64,000 bases of DNA from Acidobacteriales bacterium 59-55 (lineage in GTDB: Bacteria > Acidobacteriota > Terriglobia > Terriglobales > Acidobacteriaceae): the NCBI GenBank assembly GCA_001897435.1, contig MKSV01000010.1:1-64000 (forward strand). Reading direction: 5' to 3'. Shown one piece after another: positions 28,114-36,302 of the stretch; the stretch's first letter is position 1; every line of letters starts with the position of its first letter. The notes beneath the pieces were generated by a model, which saw only the letters and a list, made by a program, of their open reading frames with translations, was not told where the DNA came from and ran no database searches. Made by a program: the position numbers and the translations under genes.

Positions 28114-28866
28114 TTACCATGCGGTCCAGCCGCCATCGACGCGATGCGTTTCACAGTTCACCATGGAGGCTTCTTCGCTGGCGAGGTATACGGCTGCTGC
28201 GCCAATCTGCTCCGGCATGGCAAGCTCTCCCTTTGGAATCTTTCTCAGCACGAAACTGCGAAAGGCTGGGTCACTCAGTCGTTTGCGAGTAAGATTTGTT
28301 TCGACGAATGTCGGTGCGATCGAGTTAACCGTCACGCCATCCTTTGCCCACTCCAGCCCAAGCGAGCGCACTAGCTGAATGACTGCGCCTTTCGTCGCGC
28401 AGTAGACTGGCTGGCCGGGTATCCCAATCAGTCCGGACTGGCTCGATATGAAAATGACGCGGCCCCATTTCCGTCTCCGCATTCCTGTCGCTACTAGCTG
28501 AGCCATGAAGAAGCCGCCGCGAACGTTTGTGTTGAAGTGGTCGTCCCATTCCTCAGGTGTGACCTCGTGCGCGGGCGCAGGGCGATTGATGCCGGCATTG
28601 TTGACCAGAATGTCGATCGGCCCGAACGATTCCTCCACGGTGGCGACACAGCGCCGAATCTCTTCCTGCTCTCGAACATCGACGGCAACTCCTAATACCC
28701 TGCGACCGTAGCCAAGGACCTGCGATTCCGTCTCTGCAAGTGCTTCCAGCCGGCGGTCGGTAATCACGATGTCTGCGCCGCTGGAGGCGAGTGCAAGCGC
28801 GATGGCCTGCCCTATCCCTGTCGCGGCACCCGTTACGAGCGCGATCCTGCCATCGAGACGAAACAT
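28114..28866 (-). CDS. short-chain dehydrogenase/reductase (SDR)
   Basis: 250 residues, classical SDR: TGAATGIG near residue 12, NNAG near 90, the Ser of ISSQSG, YCATKGA and VDGGW near the end. AGGAG precedes the ATG. It is the first gene of the minus-strand cluster and is followed 24 bases later by the lactonase. A sugar, sugar-acid or polyol dehydrogenase is likely; 2-keto-3-deoxy-aldonate or aldose dehydrogenases of this class sit in comparable lactonase operons. The substrate cannot be fixed from the sequence. Confidence 0.93.
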   Translation of the reverse strand: MFRLDGRIALVTGAATGIGQAIALALASSGADIVITDRRLEALAETESQVLGYGRRVLGVAVDVREQEEIRRCVATVEESFGPIDILVNNAGINRPAPAHEVTPEEWDDHFNTNVRGGFFMAQLVATGMRRRKWGRVIFISSQSGLIGIPGQPVYCATKGAVIQLVRSLGLEWAKDGVTVNSIAPTFVETNLTRKRLSDPAFRSFVLRKIPKGELAMPEQIGAAAVYLASEEASMVNCETHRVDGGWTAW

Positions 28867-28926
28867 AATTCTCCTCTTGTCTTCACGAGAACATCATCGA
28901 CGATTGCATTGGTGTTGCAGCAGCCT

Positions 28927-28944
28927 TGTCCAGCGGGCGGGACA
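28927..28944. promoter_or_regulatory. small palindrome in the divergent SDR/symporter promoter region
   Basis: TGTCC (28927-28931) and GGACA (28940-28944) form an inverted repeat with an 8-base centre in the 273-base gap between the minus-strand SDR and the plus-strand symporter. It resembles the core GTCCA/TGGAC of the palindrome upstream of the IclR gene but is weaker. It could be a second IclR site linking the two divergent units. Confidence 0.25.
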
Positions 28945-29139
28945 GTTTTCTATGAACATGGGCTCTACTGTATTGACGTTGCAAAAGCTCACTGCATATT
29001 CTCAAGCTTGTTCCTGTCAGGGTTCCTTCGCGAGGTGTTTTTTCGCCCAAAGAGCAGTGCAGGCAGGAATTTCTGAGCGCGTTGTTCGTCTGCATGGGGA
29101 ACATCCCGCACGACAACCCACGATGTGAAAGCGGTGTTC

Positions 29140-30957
29140 ATGGCCACGCTCGACTGGTTGATTCTTGCTATTTACTGTATTGGCATTCTTGTCTTCGCCC
29201 TCTATTTCCAGGCGCGCGCAAGCAAAAATGTAGAGTCATTTTTCATTGCCGACCGCGATCTCCCATGGTGGGTGATCGGCTTTGCCGATGTCGCGGGCTA
29301 TACCGGTGGCGGGCAGGGCTTCGTCATGGTGTTGTTTCTGTCGGGCTTTGCCGGCCTATGGCTCATGGCGTGGGTTAGCTGGGTCATCTGGATGCCGCTG
29401 GTCGCAATCATTTGGGCTCCGATGTGGAGGCGGCTTGGTGTCGTTACAACCGGCGAGTTCATTGAGCGAAGATATGCAGGGCGTCGCGCCGCTGTGTATC
29501 GCAATATGTACGCAGTCTATGCATGCGCTGTGTGGGGCATTACCTCCATCGCTTATGGTGCGGCCTGGATGGCAGCTACCGCGAGCCCCGTGCTCGGCTG
29601 GAAGCCCATGTCGGTGATCCTCGTCTTCGGCGCCTTCACGATCCTGTACAGCCTGATGGCGGGTCTCTTCGCTGTCGCCTATAACGATGTGCTGCAGTTC
29701 TTCATCCTGATTGGGGGGAACCTTGTCTTCGGCATCCTGCTCGTCTCCAAGGCCGGCGGCATATCGCATGTCCTGGCGCAGGTATCTGCCTTGAGAGGAG
29801 CCGGTTTTCTCGCGCCGCTGCCCAGCGGAACTTCACTGACATCTGTAACCTTGCTGGCGCTCTGCATACAAGGTCTATTTTTCGCGGGCTCGCCGTTTGC
29901 GGGCGAAGGCTGGACGGCGCAACGATTTATGGCGGCCCGTAATGAGCGCCATGCAATCCTTGGGCAGATGGCGAACGGAGTCCTTGCACTGGTGGTGCGC
30001 CTCATTCCGTTCATCGTTATCGCTCTTGCTGCCGCGGCGCTTTACCCGCTCAAGTCAGTACCGGTGCCGGCGGCTCTTTGGGGCGAATTGGTAAAGACCT
30101 ATGCTCCGCCCGGCCTCTTCGGCTTGCTGCTGGTGAGCAGCCTCGCCGGTTATATGGCGGCGATATCTTCCATCGGCAACTGGGCCGCCAGCTATGTTGT
30201 GAACGATGTATACAAGCGCAGCATGAGGCCTCGCGCCACCGAAAAAGAATTTGTCCTCGCGAGTCGCATCGTTACCGGTGTGCTGTTGGCAGTTGCATTT
30301 CTATGGGGCGGCCTGATACGGCCTGACCAACTCGACAAGTGGATTCTCTTCATCAACTCAGCTTTGATCGTCTTCTCACTTCCGCTTGCATGGTTGAAGT
30401 GGTTCTGGTGGCGCACAAACGCGGTGGGAGACATGGTCGGCGTCATCGGCGGCTTTCCAGCCGGCTATCTCGTCTGGTTCGGTTCCGATTCTATTCTTCC
30501 GACGGGCTTGCGAGCGGCTCTGAATCGAGCGACCGGCTGGGATTGGAACGGTATTGTTCCCGCATTCAGCAATCTCGACCGCTTTCCCTTCTGGGTTGGC
30601 TTTGCGATTCTCTTCGCAGCAGGTTGGGTGGCTATTATCGCGGCTACGCTATTGACCCGGCCCGAGCCGATGGAAGTGCTTGAGAAGTTCTATCGGTCTG
30701 CCCGTCCCGTGGGACTTTGGGGGCCGGTACGCCGCAGCCTCGCTGCAAGGGGCGAGGAGCCGCAGCGAACCAGACTCAGCAAGGATCTCTCCGCAAGTGC
30801 ATGGGGCATCGTTTTTTACTTTTCACTCTGTGTCACGCTCTTCAGCGTGATGGGCGGAAAATACATCCCTGCCGGCGGCGCATTTATTGTTGCAGTAATA
30901 ACCGGAATTCTCTTTGCACGCAAGGCGATGAATCGCCTCGTGGTTAATATTTCTTGA
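29140..30957 (+). CDS. sodium:solute symporter (SSS family)
   Basis: About 605 residues with some 13-14 hydrophobic helices. The opening LDWLILAIYCIGI, the SKNVESFFIADRDLPWW segment and GGGQGFV after helix 2 are typical of the sodium/solute symporter family. A C-terminal extension (about residues 500-605) carries further helices. The frame is open from GTG 29125; ATG 29140 is preferred because it matches the family start. It is divergent from the SDR-lactonase-IclR-amidohydrolase cluster and upstream of an enolase-superfamily enzyme, so it probably imports the acid or sugar-like substrate of those genes. Confidence 0.92.
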   Translation: MATLDWLILAIYCIGILVFALYFQARASKNVESFFIADRDLPWWVIGFADVAGYTGGGQGFVMVLFLSGFAGLWLMAWVSWVIWMPLVAIIWAPMWRRLGVVTTGEFIERRYAGRRAAVYRNMYAVYACAVWGITSIAYGAAWMAATASPVLGWKPMSVILVFGAFTILYSLMAGLFAVAYNDVLQFFILIGGNLVFGILLVSKAGGISHVLAQVSALRGAGFLAPLPSGTSLTSVTLLALCIQGLFFAGSPFAGEGWTAQRFMAARNERHAILGQMANGVLALVVRLIPFIVIALAAAALYPLKSVPVPAALWGELVKTYAPPGLFGLLLVSSLAGYMAAISSIGNWAASYVVNDVYKRSMRPRATEKEFVLASRIVTGVLLAVAFLWGGLIRPDQLDKWILFINSALIVFSLPLAWLKWFWWRTNAVGDMVGVIGGFPAGYLVWFGSDSILPTGLRAALNRATGWDWNGIVPAFSNLDRFPFWVGFAILFAAGWVAIIAATLLTRPEPMEVLEKFYRSARPVGLWGPVRRSLAARGEEPQRTRLSKDLSASAWGIVFYFSLCVTLFSVMGGKYIPAGGAFIVAVITGILFARKAMNRLVVNIS

Positions 30958-30998
30958 TCGGCTGGCCCTGAAGTTTCCTGAAAGGTTGTTTAATCTCT

Positions 30999-32096
30999 AT
31001 GAAGATTACCGCAGTCAACGCAATTCCCACGTCACTCGTCGTTAATCCGAAGCTTGCGATTGTAAGCGCTGCCGGCGCTCATCCTGAGTCGCACTATCTC
31101 GCAATCACTATTCACACTGACGAAGGACTGGTGGGCCACGGAGAAGCAACCGTGGCTCCGGCATGGAGCGGTGAGAGTCAGGGTACGGCGCTTGTGCTCA
31201 TCCAGCAAATGCTCTCAATCGCGCTTATCGGAGCCGATCCAATGCTGACCAATCTATTGGTTGACCGTATGGATCGCATGTTGATCGGGAATCCGTTCAC
31301 CAAGGCAGCACTGGAGATGGCGCTCCTCGACCTCAAAGGCAAGATTCTGGGGCTGCCTGTACATATACTCCTGGGTGGCGCCCGGCGTTCCACCAAAATC
31401 CCGCTGAAGTTTTCAATCGGAGCCTTCTCTCCCAAGGAGGCTGCCCGTATCGCCAGGCATGCTGGCAGTCTCGGGTTGCGTGCGGCCAAGGTAAAGGTCG
31501 GACTAGTCGTGGAAGAGGACATCGCTCGCGTGCAGGCGGTACGAAGCGAGATGGGAGATGACTTCCGCCTCGCTGTGGACGCGAACTCCGGATGGACGGA
31601 AGCTGATGCCGTGCGTGCCTTGCCCGCGCTGGAATGTCTCGGCGTCAATGCTCTTGAGCAGCCTTTGCGGCGCGGAGATTTCCGCGGCTGCCACAGGCTT
31701 CGGCAGCGCACTCATATCCCGCTTATGCTCGACGAGTCTGTCTTCACACCGCAGCACGCGATGGAGGCGATTCGTGAGGATGCCTCTGATTTCATCAGCA
31801 TCTATCCAGGAAAAAATGGCGGTATCCTGCGCTCGATGGAGATAGCGCAGATGGCGGCAGCGGCAGGAATCGAATGCACCATCGGAAGCAATCTCGAGAT
31901 GGATCTTGGCACTGCTGCCATGCTGCATCTCGCCGTAGCAATGCCCAATCTTGCTACGACGGTGGACCACGACATCATTGGGCCGCTGTACTATCTTGAA
32001 CATCTGACGCAGGCGCCGATTCGCTACGAAGATGGATGCGCCATTCTGCCGGAAGGTAACGGGCTGGGGCTCGAAGTCCAGCGAAGTCAAAAATAG
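30999..32096 (+). CDS. enolase-superfamily enzyme, muconate-lactonizing/dipeptide-epimerase subgroup
   Basis: 365 residues, cytoplasmic. The two-domain enolase fold is clear: a capping domain (about 1-125) and a barrel with the acid-base pair Lys164-x-Lys166 (AAKVKVG), Mg ligands Asp194 (VDAN), Glu220 (LEQP) and Asp245 (LDES), and Lys272 on the opposite face (YPGKNGG). This arrangement defines the muconate-lactonizing subgroup, which includes cycloisomerases, dipeptide epimerases, amino-acid racemases and cis-3-hydroxyproline dehydratases. The gene follows the SSS symporter by 41 bases and is probably co-transcribed. The reaction is open, but it abstracts a proton alpha to a carboxylate. Confidence 0.9.
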   Translation: MKITAVNAIPTSLVVNPKLAIVSAAGAHPESHYLAITIHTDEGLVGHGEATVAPAWSGESQGTALVLIQQMLSIALIGADPMLTNLLVDRMDRMLIGNPFTKAALEMALLDLKGKILGLPVHILLGGARRSTKIPLKFSIGAFSPKEAARIARHAGSLGLRAAKVKVGLVVEEDIARVQAVRSEMGDDFRLAVDANSGWTEADAVRALPALECLGVNALEQPLRRGDFRGCHRLRQRTHIPLMLDESVFTPQHAMEAIREDASDFISIYPGKNGGILRSMEIAQMAAAAGIECTIGSNLEMDLGTAAMLHLAVAMPNLATTVDHDIIGPLYYLEHLTQAPIRYEDGCAILPEGNGLGLEVQRSQK

Positions 32097-32098
32097 CG

Positions 32099-32884
32099 CT
32101 ACTCGCCGATTGGGCGGAATTTATCGAGCTGACCCGACTCGATCTCATTCACTAGCTTTGCGAGTCGGGTCACAATCGCTTCGAAGAAACGTTCCCCCTT
32201 CTCTGCCGATGCCGTGCGTGGATCTCCCACTGCACCATGCTCGCTGATCTCGGAGAAGTGGCGTGAGATGCTCACGGAGCCACCGACTAGCATGTCTTTG
32301 CCCAGAAATTCGGAGAGTGCCTGACGACCGTCGGGAGAAACGTGTTCTCCTCGAACCAGGTCGGGGCGAACCGCCAGCACAAGGGAAGTCTCCAACTCAC
32401 AGGCATGTCCCATACCTCCAACGACACTCTCTCGCAATGCGTTTAGCTGCACGGCAGCTGCGTTCCAATACGTGACCCCGACCATGCGGGTTTTGGGATA
32501 CTTCTCACGGCATTTGGTCAGCACCAGGTCGAGCGCAGACACGTTGCCGCCGTGCGAATTGATGACCATGATCTTTTGGAATCCGGCCTGTGCCACAGAA
32601 CCAAGCAGATCGAAAGCCATCGCGAGATAGGTATCGACCGAAGCGGTAAGGGTTCCGCTAAAGCTCATGTGATGCAGTGACAGGCCCAGCCACTGTGTCG
32701 GCAAGATCAAAAGCCTGCCATCGCAAGCCGCGTCCAGCCGCCGCGCGATCTCGCATCCGATCAGGGCGTCGGTCTCCAGTGGCAGATGCGCTCCGTGCTG
32801 CTCCATCGCACCAAACGTCGCTACTACAATCGTGGAGCGGTCCAGCGCATCAATCTCCTGCCAGGTCATCTCTTGAAGCAGCAT
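32099..32884 (-). CDS. creatininase-family amidohydrolase
   Basis: 261 residues. The metal-binding pattern of the creatininase family is present: GAMEQHGAHLPLETD near residue 25 (Glu, His and Asp ligands) and INSHGGN near residue 108, then GHACELETS near residue 160. Relatives open cyclic amides such as creatinine or remove formyl groups in cofactor synthesis. AGAGGAGAG lies just before the ATG. It converges on the enolase-superfamily gene with only two bases between the stops. With the enolase enzyme and the RidA protein it suggests metabolism of a nitrogen-containing cyclic compound, which is an inference. Confidence 0.92.
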   Translation of the reverse strand: MLLQEMTWQEIDALDRSTIVVATFGAMEQHGAHLPLETDALIGCEIARRLDAACDGRLLILPTQWLGLSLHHMSFSGTLTASVDTYLAMAFDLLGSVAQAGFQKIMVINSHGGNVSALDLVLTKCREKYPKTRMVGVTYWNAAAVQLNALRESVVGGMGHACELETSLVLAVRPDLVRGEHVSPDGRQALSEFLGKDMLVGGSVSISRHFSEISEHGAVGDPRTASAEKGERFFEAIVTRLAKLVNEIESGQLDKFRPIGE

Positions 32885-33140
32885 AGTCTCTCCTCTTTAA
32901 TCCCCGTCAACACCATAATGTATGGGGCATGCTTATCCGGCTCTATCTTGCACTCTTATATAGGAACGAGCCATGTGTCGAAAGAGAGGTGATCCTGCTT
33001 GTCCACCCAAGTGAACGAATCGTCGTTAGAGATACCAATAACTGCTCCGTCTGATCTTCACTCTCAGGCTTGGCCACAATGCTGGACAACTTCTGCAACA
33101 TCTCATTCTCGGCTCATCGAATGCCCGATACACTGCAATT

Positions 33141-33506
33141 ATGAAATTTCTTCGTACCAGTTCTACTTTCCCGTTTAGCGCTGCCGTTATCCATTCCGGC
33201 CGCACCATGGAAGCGGTTCTTACCGGGATTCCTCCGGGCGGCAACGCGCCTGTGGCCGGCGGTGCCGACGCCGAAATGCGCGAGATCTTTCGTCAATACG
33301 ATGAACTGCTGAAGCAGGCCGGCGTCGACCGCACTGCCGTAGTCTCCGTGCGCCTCTATTTGCAGGAGGTCGTACGCGACATAGCAAAAGTAAATCAGGT
33401 CTATCGCGAATACTTCGACAACCATCCACCCAATCGCAGGGCCTACGGCGTCGACCTTCAGACAGGGATGCTGGTGGAAGCTGCGATCGTTGCAGAACTA
33501 CCCTAG
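33141..33506 (+). CDS. RidA/YjgF-family enamine/imine deaminase-like protein
   Basis: 121 residues, the normal size for the family. RLYLQEV in the middle and PPNRRAYGVDLQTGMLVEAAIVAEL at the C-terminus carry the conserved Arg and Glu that bind and hydrolyse reactive enamine/imine intermediates. It is encoded alone, 256 bases from the divergent creatininase-family gene, whose substrate chemistry could produce such intermediates. The ribosome site before ATG 33141 is weak. A palindrome CCATA-ATG-TATGG lies in the shared upstream region at 32913-32925. Confidence 0.9.
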   Translation: MKFLRTSSTFPFSAAVIHSGRTMEAVLTGIPPGGNAPVAGGADAEMREIFRQYDELLKQAGVDRTAVVSVRLYLQEVVRDIAKVNQVYREYFDNHPPNRRAYGVDLQTGMLVEAAIVAELP

Positions 33507-33689
33507 TTGTGGAGCCTCAAGAGGCTACTCGTGTTTAAGGTATCTCGCCGAGGTACAGCCAACTTTCATCGATGATTCACACATTAATGCAACATCTGTA
33601 AATCTGCGCCAGATATGGCAAGAATTATCGCGTAAATATAGAAGCTCGAATCGGACTAGGGAAGTGCCAAGCTATTTAGCTGGCGCGTT

Positions 33690-34877
33690 CTAATGTTTCA
33701 GGTGTCGCGGCCGGTGGCTCTTCGGAGTCAGACGGGCGATGGATGGAATGGGTGGATCGAACTGCCACGGTGCTTTGCCGGTCACGCCAAAGATGAACAC
33801 CTGTCCTGCGCGATACCGCTGTCGAACCTCGAAGTTCTCGAAAGCTGCGCCGCCGGGAACCGGGTCATGGGATGCCCAATAGACGCGGCGGCCATTGACC
33901 CTGACGCGAAGGTCGGGCTCGATGTCGTGCGCGGGAATTCTCCAGTACTGAGTCAGCTTTGGAAGCCGATAGTGCCAGTGCTCAGCGCCCGTGACGGGAA
34001 CATCGGAGGGAGCGGACTCGTCAGAGGTGCAGAGGGTAATGGCGTCTCCATCGGAGGTACGCAGCATCTCATCCAGCGGATAGTTTTCGTGTTCGATGAA
34101 CGCGTCTCCTGTGTAGGCTCTATAGAGTTCATGACTATTCACGACACGCTTGCTGAGCCATAACTGGCGCAAGCGCTCGTAGTTTCCCATGGTGGCGGTG
34201 ACAGTGAGTTCCTCGAGTGCGGGGCTGTCATCGTATTGATAAACGGCCAGCCGAAGCTCGTCAGGGTGATCGCTGTCCATCGATGCGATCAGATATACGT
34301 GCGCGTTGTTCGCGGTAAACCGCTCCACGTCTATCTGGACGGAGAGCCGTTCGATGGGGCCGGATTTATTCGGGAGGATGCGCAGATCTCCTTGAAAGGA
34401 ATCGCTTGAAGCGGATGCCCCGGAATCGACCCACAGTCGTTTGCCACGTGACCCCGGATCCATGCGGCTCGGTTCCAGTTCGCTGAACGCCATGCGGCTG
34501 AAGCGGCTGCCGGGGCCGAGCGCGACCGGTTCAATCGCAATATAGTTCAATAGCTCTGGCTTTCCCGTTTTTGCTGAGATAACACCGACGCGGATCAGCC
34601 CGCGCGGGCCTTGCAGGCCACCGGCGGAAGGCAAACCAAAAACGACGCCGTCCTTGCGGCCCCAGATCAGGGGGTCGCCTGGCTTCTCGGGGCGAATCCA
34701 TTGGGAATTTGCGGTACTTGCAACGTGTTCGTGAGCAGCCTGAGGCGCGAGGGCGTTGGCTGCGGGAAGCAGCGACAAAATCGTAAGGAGCGAAGTGACC
34801 GCTGCCAGCGAGATTCGGAGTGCCGAGCGGCGAATGGCATGAACCTGTCTCTGAGGGGCGTAGAGGGGGTTTTTCAT
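33690..34877 (-). CDS. secreted protein of unknown function, LacI-box regulated
   Basis: About 395 residues, family not recognised. A signal peptide-like stretch (ISLAAVTSLLTILSLLPAANA) follows a basic head. The mature part is rich in beta-strand-like segments; GDPLIWGRKDGVVFGLPS and GPRGLIRVGV are distinctive, and no catalytic motif is evident. A beta-sandwich carbohydrate-binding or hydrolytic protein is possible. The frame is open from TTG 34913; ATG 34877 is preferred. That choice puts the gene exactly 39 bases downstream of a TTTAAC-CC-TTTAAC element, the same distance as the TonB receptor start from its matching element. It is divergent from the LacI gene and so probably belongs to its regulon. 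Confidence 0.8.
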   Translation of the reverse strand: MKNPLYAPQRQVHAIRRSALRISLAAVTSLLTILSLLPAANALAPQAAHEHVASTANSQWIRPEKPGDPLIWGRKDGVVFGLPSAGGLQGPRGLIRVGVISAKTGKPELLNYIAIEPVALGPGSRFSRMAFSELEPSRMDPGSRGKRLWVDSGASASSDSFQGDLRILPNKSGPIERLSVQIDVERFTANNAHVYLIASMDSDHPDELRLAVYQYDDSPALEELTVTATMGNYERLRQLWLSKRVVNSHELYRAYTGDAFIEHENYPLDEMLRTSDGDAITLCTSDESAPSDVPVTGAEHWHYRLPKLTQYWRIPAHDIEPDLRVRVNGRRVYWASHDPVPGGAAFENFEVRQRYRAGQVFIFGVTGKAPWQFDPPIPSIARLTPKSHRPRHLKH

Positions 34878-34916
34878 CAGCGGCACTTTTCTTTCATCTA
34901 GATTTTGCCACAATTA

Positions 34917-34930
34917 TTTAACCCTTTAAC
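34917..34930 (-). promoter_or_regulatory. candidate LacI operator, copy 1
   Basis: On the minus strand this reads GTTAAAGGGTTAAA. It differs at two positions from the element upstream of the TonB receptor (TTTAAAGGTTTAAA) and lies 39 bases before the start of the secreted protein at 34877. It sits in the divergent region with the LacI gene. Confidence 0.55.
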
Positions 34931-35128
34931 TTAAAAAATTCATATTGAGGGCGCGAGAGATATTTTCGCACATAAATTTACGAGAACAGAGGGATCGCAC
35001 ATGCCGGACGGTACGCGTCAGACGACGCGGAGAAAATTCGGCATAGGATGGAAGATGTACAAAAGACACCAAGAGAAGCAGCATTGGCAACCATGCCAAC
35101 GGCTCACTGAGAGTGAGAATCATTCTTT

Positions 35129-36160
35129 ATGCCCACGATTGTGGAAGTAGCGAAACATGCGCGCGTGTCGATTGCAACGGTTTCCAATGTAATCAGGGGG
35201 ACCCGGCGAGTGAGTCCCGCTTTGCAGGAGCGCGTTCAGGCGGCTATTCGTGAGTTGGATTATTCTCCGAATGAGATCGCGCGCAGCCTGAAGGTGAAGC
35301 AGACTCGCATGCTCGCGTTGGTGCTGCCGGACATCACAAATCCCTTCTTTCCTGAGATCATTCGCGGTGCGGAAGATACCGCCTTCGAGCGCGGCTACTT
35401 TCTGCTTACCGCGAATACGGATGAACAGATCGGGCGCGAGCGGAGGATCGTTTCAGCGCTTCGGTCCTACCGAGTCGATGGAATTCTACTGGCCTCCGCT
35501 CCCGGAAAAGATTCAAATCACATTCGAAGCGTCATGCGAGGCGGCATCTCGATTGTGTGCCTGGACAGGACTGTTTCCGGTATAAAGGCCGACGCCGTGT
35601 TGCTGGACAATGTCAGGGGCGGACGAGAATGCGTGCGTCATCTGATCCAGGGGGGGCACTCCAAAATCGCAATTATTACCGGCTCTTTAACGCTGCAAAC
35701 AGGAATTGAGCGCCTCCGCGGTTATGAGGAAGCGCTTCGAGAGGCGGACATTGAAGTCGATCCGGGACTGGTTCTCGAAGGGGACTTTCGCGAGGAGTCG
35801 GGTTACCGTTTGGGCAAACAGTTGCTTCAGCATCGAGTGAGGCCCACGGCGATCTTTGTTTGCAACGGCGTTATGACGCTCGGAGTGCTGAAGGCACTGG
35901 AAGAGGCGGGAGTGCAGTGCCCGGACGACATTGCGCTGGCGACCTTTGACGATCTTGCGCTGGACCGTTCTTTTCACCCCCACTTGACCGCTGTTGTCCA
36001 GCCTGGCTATGAGATGGGGGCGCGCGCCGCGACCATCCTGATGGATCGGGTTGAGGGCAAATTGGCGAACGACCCCCTTATCGTACGCATTGTGCCAACT
36101 TTGGTTGTTCGCGAATCGACCCGGACGCGGAAGCATGGTGGTCCAGCCACACGCAAATAG
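35129..36160 (+). CDS. LacI-family transcriptional regulator
   Basis: 343 residues. The N-terminal LacI helix-turn-helix starts at residue 3 (TIVEVAKHARVSIATVSNVI) with the hinge near residues 45-60 (LDYSPNEIARSLK), followed by a periplasmic-binding-protein-like effector domain (VLPDITNPFFPEIIRGAED; LATFDDLAL near residue 275). It is followed by the large sugar operon 36303-47287 and is divergent from the secreted protein at 34877. It is therefore the natural local repressor, probably released by a sugar or sugar phosphate. Three similar palindromic elements near these genes are its candidate sites. Confidence 0.96.
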   Translation: MPTIVEVAKHARVSIATVSNVIRGTRRVSPALQERVQAAIRELDYSPNEIARSLKVKQTRMLALVLPDITNPFFPEIIRGAEDTAFERGYFLLTANTDEQIGRERRIVSALRSYRVDGILLASAPGKDSNHIRSVMRGGISIVCLDRTVSGIKADAVLLDNVRGGRECVRHLIQGGHSKIAIITGSLTLQTGIERLRGYEEALREADIEVDPGLVLEGDFREESGYRLGKQLLQHRVRPTAIFVCNGVMTLGVLKALEEAGVQCPDDIALATFDDLALDRSFHPHLTAVVQPGYEMGARAATILMDRVEGKLANDPLIVRIVPTLVVRESTRTRKHGGPATRK

Positions 36161-36210
36161 TTCCAGCCGTTAGGCTTCCAGCGTATGGCATGATTGAGTA
36201 AAAATATACC

Positions 36211-36263
36211 TTGACAAGCGTTTTGACGCGATGCTTCAATCGACCACAATTTAAAGGTTTAAA
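36211..36263 (+). promoter_or_regulatory. promoter region and candidate LacI operator, copy 2
   Basis: TTTAAAGGTTTAAA at 36250-36263 is a near-perfect palindrome 39 bases before the preferred ATG of the TonB receptor. TTGACA at 36211-36216 is a good -35 hexamer, and a weak -10 (CTTCAA) follows after 17 bases, so the operator would lie just downstream of the promoter. The motif is seen; the promoter is a plausible reading. Confidence 0.6.
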
Positions 36264-36302
36264 AAACCTAGATTCTCGATGGAACCTTCAGGAGAGCACC
36301 AA

